DNA from: Anodontia alba
Lineage: Eukaryota > Mollusca > Bivalvia > Lucinida > Lucinidae
Length of the DNA: 64,000 nt
Direction: 5' to 3'
NCBI GenBank assembly: GCA_964016985.1
Contig: OZ024830.1
Location: forward strand, 61,396,550-61,460,549
Below are positions 56,839-64,000 of the stretch, piece after piece (position 1 is the stretch's first letter; each line of letters begins with the position of its first letter). Both the position numbers and the translations under genes were made by a program. The notes below the pieces were generated by a model. That model saw only the letters and a list, made by a program, of their open reading frames with translations. It was not told the DNA's origin and did not search any database.

Positions 56839-57293
56839 TTAAACAATCTGAGATGGATCAACGACAGTGTTGTATGGGCGATACTGAACTTGCCAGTCAC
56901 CTGTACTCATCCGCTGAGGAGGCTGTCGTTGTCTAGATCCTCTCCGAGCCGGTCCTTGGGCTGGACTGGAAGGTCTTGAGGAATCATCAGTATTCTGCAT
57001 TTGAGAATCTGTCGCATCTTGTCCACTGCTGACTCTCTGAAGATTCATGTCTCTTGTTTTAGCTTCTGTATCTATAAGTTCTGAAAGTGATCTGGACTTT
57101 CTTCTTTCCTCTTGGTACTTTGATTTCTGACGTCTTCTCTGAGGAATAACATATCTAGGGACTGTCTTACCTGTTAGATCTTCTGTCCAACTGCTGGAAC
57201 TATCTGCTTCATATGCATCCTCAGTTTCATTCACTTGCTGTGGTCTAATTGGCCTGTGTGGTTTGGGCTCTGTTGGAACCGGTGTAACAGTTT
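56839..57293 (-). pseudogene. Ty3/gypsy pol C-terminal extension
   Basis: On the minus strand the frame enters from about 57288 reading PVPTEPKPHRPIRPQQVNET. It is then acidic and serine-rich (EDAYEADSSSSWTEDLTG), arginine/lysine-rich (YVIPQRRRQKSKYQEERR) and polar to the stop at 56839. The low-complexity tail after the integrase is usual in animal Ty3/gypsy pol genes. It continues, after the repeat array at 57294-62064, with the integrase end at 62065-62310 on the same strand, so the two are halves of one copy. Confidence 0.75.
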
Positions 57294-58044
57294 ATCTTGC
57301 CCCCCTGGGCAGCTTGCCCCCCACCCCAGAAAACCTGGCAAACTCAATTCAAAATGATATTTATTTTTTTTTATAACAAATTTATATCACACAATTATCA
57401 GAACAGTAGTAATGTATGTTTTTCATTATTTTACTCTTTATGAGAGGTTGTTAGGGCTAAGATACTGTAGCCTAAGCATTTTCCTCCCAAACTCAGAAGT
57501 CCATGCAGACACAGTTCAGAAAGATATTTTATCACTTTTCATAGAATTTCCCATTGAACAGGTCATTAGAGTATTTCCAGTATCTGATATTACCTATCTT
57601 TCTTCTAACAGGAAGGGGCAGGGGGTAAGATACCCTGGCCTGGGCAGCTTGCCCCCCAGGGGTGAAGATACCATGGCCTGGGCAGCTAACCCCCACCCCT
57701 GAAAACTTGGCAAATTCCAATCTGAAAGGCTATTTAATCATTTTAAACTTAAAATTCTATTGCACAGACATTAGAATGGTAGTAGTACCTGCTTTTACCT
57801 ATTTTATCATTTTACGGAAAGGGATTGGGGCCAAAATACTGTGGCTAAGAAGTTTCCTCCCAAGCTCAGAAAATCTTGTAAACAAAATTAAAGTTCAGAA
57901 TGTTATTTTTATCTTTCAAAAACAGTTTCCCATTTAACAGGTCATTTGAATATTTCTATTACTTTTTATTATCTATCTTTCTTCAGATTGGCTGAAGTGG
58001 GGGGGGGTAAGATACCGTGGCCTGAGCAGCTTGCCCCCCGGGGT

Positions 58045-58334
58045 GGGGGTGGTCGGGTGGTGCGAAGGTGCTGTGTATCTTACATCACTGGGGCGTCCAA
58101 CTGATATTGGCTTACAGTTGGGCAAGGCCTGCTACCCTTGTAGTGGGTAAGGGTAGAGGGGGAATGTTTTTATTTCTTCTGTTTCTTCACTTTCTTTCCT
58201 GTTCCTCTTTCTTCCCTGTCCCTCTCTTTCATCTCCTCTACTCTCTCTTCTATCTCTTTTCTCCCTTTCTCTGGGAGACGACACAAAATGACCCTCAAGG
58301 GTTGACGTGTCGTTAAACCCCAACACAGTCAGTC
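58045..58334 (+). mobile_element. SINE-like element, second copy
   Basis: Nearly identical to 13310-13597 over its whole length, from GGGGGTGGTCGGGTGGTGCG to GTTAAACCCCAACACAGTC; I see only a few substitutions. The host unit is broken between GCCCCCCGGGGTG and GGTGAAGATACC, suggesting a short GGTG duplication. Confidence 0.8.
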
Positions 58335-59413
58335 GGTGAAGATACCCTGGTCTGGGCAGCTTGCCCCCCACCCCTGGAAACTTGGCAAACTCTGATCTGA
58401 AAAGCTATTTAATCATTTTAAACTTAAAATTCTAATGCACAGACATTAGAATGGTAGTAGTACCTGCTTTTACCTACTTTTTCACTTTACGGAAAGGGAT
58501 TGGGGCCAAAATACTGTGGCTGAAGAAGTTTCCTCCCAAGCTCAGAAAATCTTGTAAACAAAGTTAAAATTCAGAATGTTATTTTTATCTTTTTAAAACA
58601 GTTTCCCATTTAACAGATCATCTGAATATTTCTATTGCTTTTTATTTTCTATCTTTCTTCAGTCAGGCTGGGGTAGGGGTTAAGATACCCTGGCCTGAGC
58701 AGCTTGCCCCCCGGGGGTGAAGATACCCTGGCCTGGACAGCTTGCCCCCCATCCCTGGAAACTTGGCAAACTCTGATATGAAAAGCTATTTAATCATTTA
58801 AAACTTAAAATTCTAATGCACAGACATTAGAATGGTAGTAGTACTTGCCTTTAGCTATTTTTTCATGTTACGGGAAGGGATTGGGGCCAAAATACTGTGG
58901 CCCAAGAAGTTTGCTCCCAAGCTCAGAAAATCTTGTAAACAAAATAAAAGTTCAGAATGTTACTTTTATCTTTTTAAAACAATTTCCCATTTAACAGGTC
59001 ATTTAAATATTTCTATTACTTTTTATTATCTATCTTTCTTCAGACAGGCTGAAGTGGGGGGTGGGGGGGTAAGATACCGTGGCCTGGGCAGCTTGCCCAC
59101 CAGGGGTGAAGATACCCTGGCCTGGGCAGCTTGCCCCCCACCCCTGAAAACTTGGCAAACTCCAATCTGAAAAGCTATTTAATCATTTTTTAAACTTAAA
59201 ATTCTAATGCAAAGACATTAGAATGGTAATAGTACCTGCATTTACCTACTTTTTCACTTTACGGAAAGGGATTGGGGCCAAAATACTGTGGCTAAGAAGT
59301 TTCCTCACAAGCTCAGAAAATCTTGTAAACAAAGTTAAATTTCAGAATGTTATTTTTCTTTTTAAAACAATTTCCCATTTAACAGGTCATTTGAATATTT
59401 CTATTACTTTTTA

Positions 59414-61500
59414 TTAGCTAACCTGAGCACGAAGTGCTCATCGTGAGCTATTGTGGTCAGTCAATGTCCGTCGTGCGTCGTCCGTCGTGCGTCGTCAACA
59501 ATTGCTTTAAAAGCCTACTCCTCCTACACCCCTGGGCCAATTGACTTGATACTTGGTAGGAAGCATCGGGGTGACTTGTAGATCAAAAATAGCTAAAATC
59601 CTTCCGATCGGAAATCCAAGATGGCCGCCTTGGCCGCCATCTTGAAAATCTATTTTTCGCTTCTTCTCCTGAACCGAAAAGCCAGTTGACTCCAAACTTG
59701 CTAGGAAGCATCAGGGTGACTTGTAGATCAAAAATGGCTAAAATCATGCCAATCGGAAATACAAGATGGCCGCCATCTTGAAAATCTATTTTTCACTTCT
59801 TCTCCTGAACCGAAAGGCCAATTGACTCCAAACTTGCTAGGAAGCATCAGGGTGACTTGTAGATCAAAAATAGCTAAAATCGTGCCGATCGTAAATCCAA
59901 GATGGCCGCCATGGCAGCTATCTTGAAAATCTATTTTTCGCTTCTTCTCCTAAACCCAAAAGTCACTTGACTCAAAAATTAGTAGGAAGCATCTTGACTT
60001 GGCCGCCATCTTGAAAATCTATTTTTCGCTTCTACTCCCAAACCCAAAAGCCAATTGACTCCAAACTTGGTAGGAGGCATTGGGGTGACTTATAGATCAA
60101 AAATAGCTAAAATCATGCCTATCGGAAATCCAAGATGGCTGCCATGGCGGCCATGTTGAAAATCTATTTTTTTGCTTCTTCTCCTGAACCGAAAAGCCAG
60201 TTGACTCCAAACTTGCTAGGAAGCATCAGGGTGACTTGTAGATCAAAAATAGCTAAAATCGTGCCGATCTGAAATCCAAGATCGCCGATATGGCCGCCAT
60301 CTTGAAAATCTATTTTTCGCTTCTACATCCCAAACCCAAAAGCCAATTGACTCCAAACTAGGTAGGAGGCATTGGGGTGACTTATAGATCAAAAATAGCT
60401 AAAATCATGCCTATCGGAAATCCAAGATGGCTGCCATGGCAGCCATCTTGAAAATCTATTTTTCGCTTCTTCTCCTGAACTGAAAGGCCAGTTGACTCCA
60501 AACTTGGTAGGAAGCATCAGGGTGACTTGTAGATAAAAAAATAGCTAAAATCATGCCGATCGTAAAACGAGGATGGGCGCCATGGCAGTCATCTTGAAAA
60601 TCTATTTTTCACTTCTTCTCCAGAACCGAAAGGCCAGTTGACTCAAAACTTGGTAGGAAGCATTTGGGTGACTTGTAGATCAAAAACAGCTAAAATCATG
60701 CCGATCAGAAATCAAAGATGGCTGCCATGGCGGCCATGTTGAAAATCTATTTTTTGCTTCTTCTCCTGAACCAAAAGGCCAATTGACTCCAAACTTGCTA
60801 GGAAGCATCAGGATGACTTGTAGATCAAAAATAGATAAAATCATGCCGATCGTAAATCCAAGATGGCCGCCATGGCAGCTATCTTGAAAATCTATTTTTC
60901 GCTTCTTCTCCTAAACCCAAAAGTCACTTGACTCAAAAATTAGTAGGAAGCATCTTGACTTGTAGATCAAATATAGCTAAAATCGTTCTGATCAGAAATT
61001 CCAGATGGCCACCATGGCCGCCGTCTTGAAAATCTATATTTAGCTTCTTCTCCTGCACCGAAAGGCCAATTGTCTCCAAACTTCGTAGGAGACATTGGGG
61101 TGACTTGTAGATCAGAAATAGCTAAAATCGTGCCAATCGGATGTCCAAGATGGCCGCCATGGCAGCCATCTTGAAAACCTATTTTTCGCCTCTTCTCCTG
61201 AACTGAAAGGCCAGTTGACTCGAAACTTGGTAGGAAGCATTAGGGTGACTCGTAGATCAAAAATAGCTAAAATCGTGCCTATTGTAAATCCAAGCTGGCT
61301 GCCATTTAGAGTTTTTTCAAATGATCACGCTCAATTGACTGGCATGCCATATGTCTTCTTCTTCAAAATAAAGAACTGCTTAAATGATGATCTTTTCATT
61401 AGTTGCTATGACAGGATTGGAAAAATGTTGCATAACATCTGCATATCTGCCATGGCTATGTCACTCAGGTGAGCGACCCATGGCCCATGAGCCTCTTGTT
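59414..61500 (+). mobile_element. Helentron/HINE-like element, complete, with AAGATGGCCGCC units
   Basis: The 5' end TTAGCTAACCTGAGCAC with GTGCTCATCGTGAGCTA forms the hairpin, then GTGGTCAG and GTCCGTCGTGCGTCGTCCGT. About twelve ~145-bp units follow with CTTCTTCTCCTGAACCGAAA, GCCAATTGACTCCAAACTTG, GGAAGCATCAGGGTGACTTG, TAGATCAAAAATAGCTAAAA, TCCAAGATGGCCGCCATGG and GGCCATCTTGAAAATCTAT. The 3' end is CTCAGGTGAGCGACC, then CATGGCCCATGAGCC and TCTTGTTA. It interrupts the ~385-bp array within TTTTTATTA...TCAGATTGG, so its limits are well defined. Confidence 0.85.
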
Positions 61501-62064
61501 ATCAGATTGGCTGAAGTAAGGGTAAGATACCCTGGCCTGCGCAACTTGCCCCCCAGGGGTGAAGATACCCTGGCCTGCACAACTTGCCCCCCAGGGGTGA
61601 AGATACCCTGGCCTGGGCAGCTTGCCCCCCACCCCTGGAAACTTGGCAAACTCCGATCTGAAAAGCTATTTAATCATTGTAAACTTAAAATTCTAATGCA
61701 CAGACACTAGAATGGAAGTAAGTACCTGCTTTTACCTATATTTTCATTTTATGGAAAAGGATTGGGGCCAAAATACTGTGGCTCAAGAAGTTTCCTCCCA
61801 AGTTCAGAAAATCTTGTAAACAAAGTTAAAGAAGAATGTTATTTTTATCTTTTTAAAACAGTTTCCCATTTAACAGGTCATTTGAATATTTCTATTACTT
61901 TTTATCCTCTATCTTTCTTCAGATAGGCTGGGATGGGTAAGATACTGTGGCCTGGGCAGCTTGCCCCCCCACCCCCCCTGGGGGTGAAGATACCCTGGCC
62001 TGGGCAGCTTGCCCCCATCCCCTGGAAGCATGGCAAACTCTGATCTGAAAAGCGATTAATCAAT

Positions 62065-64000
62065 CCAAAGAATGGCAGTAGCATGTTTCTATGCAGTAGC
62101 TTACTCCTTGCCCTGCTATTCTTATGCTGCACTTCATAAACAGAGATGTCCGGTACTGGCTGGCTTTTGATAATACAGGGATGTTTGCCCCAGATATCGG
62201 CTAACTTCTGTTTATTCCTGACAAGTACTCGATCACCGGGTTCCAGTCTGAAGTACTTGATTTTCCGGTCATAGTACTGCTTTTGTTTCTTTTAGCTTCC
62301 TCAGATGCTATGTTATAAGCGTAGGTGCTGTTTCAGTTTGTCCACATAATCCCGATGAGTGTTAGGTGTATCCTGATGTTGCCCCAGTCCCAAGAATGGG
62401 CCTATGGCTAGCCTGGGATGTCGCCCAAACATCAAGTAGAAGGGGCATATCCTGTGCTTTCATCTTCAGCAGCATTGTACTCATGTGTCATGGTGGAGAC
62501 ATAGGGCTTCCAGTCATTCTTGTGTTCTGTGTGTGTTCCTAGCATGTTCAGAAGGTCTTGTTGTTTCACTCCACCATTCCATTACACATTGGGTGATACG
62601 GGGTGGTCCTGGATTTTTTCACATAGCTTCCTGATCACTTTCGATTCAAAATTTGCACCTTTGTTGCTGTGTAGAACTGCAGGAAAGCCATAATGGAGGG
62701 AGAAATTCTTAAATAATACTTTGGCTGTTATTGTTGCCTTCTGATTGCAGGTTGGTATGGCCTGCGCATATTGACTAAAGTAATCTGTAATCACTAAGAT
62801 GTTCTCCTGACCTCCTTTGGATTTTTCCAGAGACAGGAAGCCGATACATACTAGTTCCATTAGCACTGTTGATGTAATGTTTATGAGCTCGGTGGCTTTT
62901 TGTAGGAGCTGTTTTTCTCACACCTTTCACATAGATTGACCCTTTCTTTGATGTCCTCTGTCATTCCAGGCCAACAGAAGCTTCGTCAGGTCAGCGATGT
63001 TGTACCATGGTGTCCTAAATCATCATGATAAGCTTGGAAGATGTTGTCAATTAATTTTGGTGGAAGCACTAGTTGTTGGACTTCTTCTCCATTTACTGTT
63101 GTTTGCCTGTATAATATGCCATCCTTCAACTTGAAATTGTCCCAGCGAACAAGTAACATTTGTCCAGCTATCTGTTGTCTACAATAGATGGCCGATGCCC
63201 CACAAGCAAGTTATCAATAATAACATGAATGTTTCCATCTGAAGACTGAAATTTATGCAACTGGTGGGTTGTTAATACCGATCCTTGTAAAACTCTTTAA
63301 AAACTTCTTGATCCTCATCGACATTAGAGACAGGCTCAAACAGCAGGATCAGTCAGGATGTCCGAGATGCGAACCTCATCTGCAGTAACAGCTTTGCAAA
63401 TAACAGCATTGAAGAGCACCTTCAACACATCAGGGAATATGCTGGTCTCAGTGTTCTCCTTTCTTCTTGAAAGCCCATCAGCATCTGCATTCCCCTTGCC
63501 ACTCCTATAACTGATTGAGCAGTTATAATTTGATAGCTCTGCCAACCATCGCTGTCCTTTTGCGTCCTACTTCACCGTTGCGAACACATATGTCAGGATT
63601 GTTATCCGTAATAACATGAAAGGTGGCACCATACAGATAGTCTTATTTTTCTATGGCCCATTTGAGAGCTTGAAACTCCCAATTTATGTGCCGGGTAGTT
63701 CCTCCCTGATGTCTTCAAGCTGCGACTAGCATATACAACAGCACGATTCTGTTCATCCTGGTGCTGGTATAGGACTGCTCCCAAACCAGTTGTTGAAGTG
63801 TCTGTATGGATTTTGAACGGCCAGCAGTAGTCTGCATAAGCCAACACTTGTGGGTTCATCAGTCGATCCCTGAGTGTGTTGAAAGCTTCTTGTTGTTATC
63901 TGTCCATTCGAAGGGCATTTTCTTCTTTCTTGACTTAGACGTTTTGGGCTTCTTGTTGGTACAGTGTCCCACAAGGAGGTCATTGTGGTCGCTCTATTCT
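62065..64000 (-). pseudogene. Ty3/gypsy pol: RNase H and integrase, degenerate
   Basis: Read on the minus strand from the right edge: a connection segment (KMPFEWTDN, about 63920), then MNPQVLAYADYCWPFKIHTD and AVLYQHQDEQNRAVVYASRS of the RNase H (63700-63859). Next come AELSNYNCSISYRSGKGNAD with ADGLSRR (63470-63545), then the integrase core at 62582-62866 with ENILVITDYFSQYAQAIPT (first catalytic Asp) and LHSNKGANFESKVI, where the second catalytic Asp reads Asn. The C-terminal YYDRKIKYFRLEPGDRVLVR (about 62222-62281) and the GPY/F-like end follow. Several frameshifts and stops. RT proper, protease, gag and an LTR would lie beyond 64000. Confidence 0.88.

Larger units (their letters stand above)
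57294..62064. repeat. ~385-bp tandem array splitting the gypsy copy
   Basis: Units share GAAGATACCCTGGCCTGGGC, AGCTTGCCCCCCACCCCTG, AAACTTGGCAAACTC, AAAGCTATTTAATCATTTTA, GGGATTGGGGCCAAAATACT, GAAGTTTCCTCCCAAGCTCA and CAGTTTCCCATTTAACAGGT. Unit marks near 57666, 58338, 58720, 59112, 61565 and 61985 give a period of about 382-392 bp once insertions are removed. A SINE-like element (58045-58334) and a Helentron-like element (59414-61500) interrupt it. The gypsy reading frame stops at its edges. Confidence 0.85.
50489..64000 (+). other. UBASH3: UBASH3 intron, continuing beyond the window
   Basis: It starts with GTAGTA at 50489. I looked for the next phosphatase exon (expected to begin with the remainder of the glycine codon and a YIR-like start) and found none before the right edge. 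It is therefore more than 13.5 kb, or the next exon is too diverged for me to see. Confidence 0.65.

Overview
The window looks like intronic DNA of a large-genome invertebrate, most probably a bivalve mollusc. This is an inference: the composition is AT-rich, one host gene has introns over 20 kb, and the repeats (tandem-core elements starting AGCTCACCTGAGC, arrays starting TATGCCCCCGCC, DIRS-like, CR1-like and tRNA-SINE copies) are of the kind common in bivalves. There are no bacterial operons, no CRISPR array and no convincing functional RNA gene.

One host gene is recognisable, on the + strand. Three exons at 1864-2072, 25314-25419 and 50353-50488 have good splice sites and matching phases (2/2, 0/0, then phase 1). 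They encode an SH3 domain, a divergent linker and the start of a histidine-phosphatase (phosphoglycerate-mutase-like) domain with RHGE. This order is that of UBASH3 (TULA/STS). Its UBA and 2H-phosphoesterase exons should lie left of the window and the rest of the phosphatase right of it. The introns are about 23.2 kb, 24.9 kb and more than 13.5 kb.

Almost everything else is transposable-element or satellite DNA in these introns. From the left: a DIRS-like terminal remnant (481-1140); a minisatellite (2130-2750); a degenerate DIRS-like tyrosine-recombinase retrotransposon (about 3757-13955) carrying three independent insertions, namely a TA-flanked DNA transposon that itself holds a non-LTR fragment, a nearly intact mariner, and a short SINE-like element; a dimeric tandem array (15.3-19.0 kb); hAT, mariner and piggyBac-type non-autonomous copies (19.9-31.2 kb); and a CR1-like LINE with a single stop (28.9-30.8 kb). 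A long run of tandem-core elements follows (25.6-55.1 kb), with SINE, LINE and MITE insertions. The right end is a decayed Ty3/gypsy element on the - strand (56.8-64.0 kb), split by a ~385-bp repeat array.

The most interesting structural theme is a superfamily of elements with unrelated cores but one architecture: a 5' hairpin, a GTCC-type microsatellite, tandem core units of about 140-170 bp, a subterminal inverted GCTCACCTGAG motif in some, and a 3' hairpin followed by TCTTGTT. This resembles non-autonomous Helentron/HINE ('pearl'-type) elements. Two of these arrays consist of units carrying AAGATGGCCGCCATNTT-like palindromes that match the YY1 consensus.
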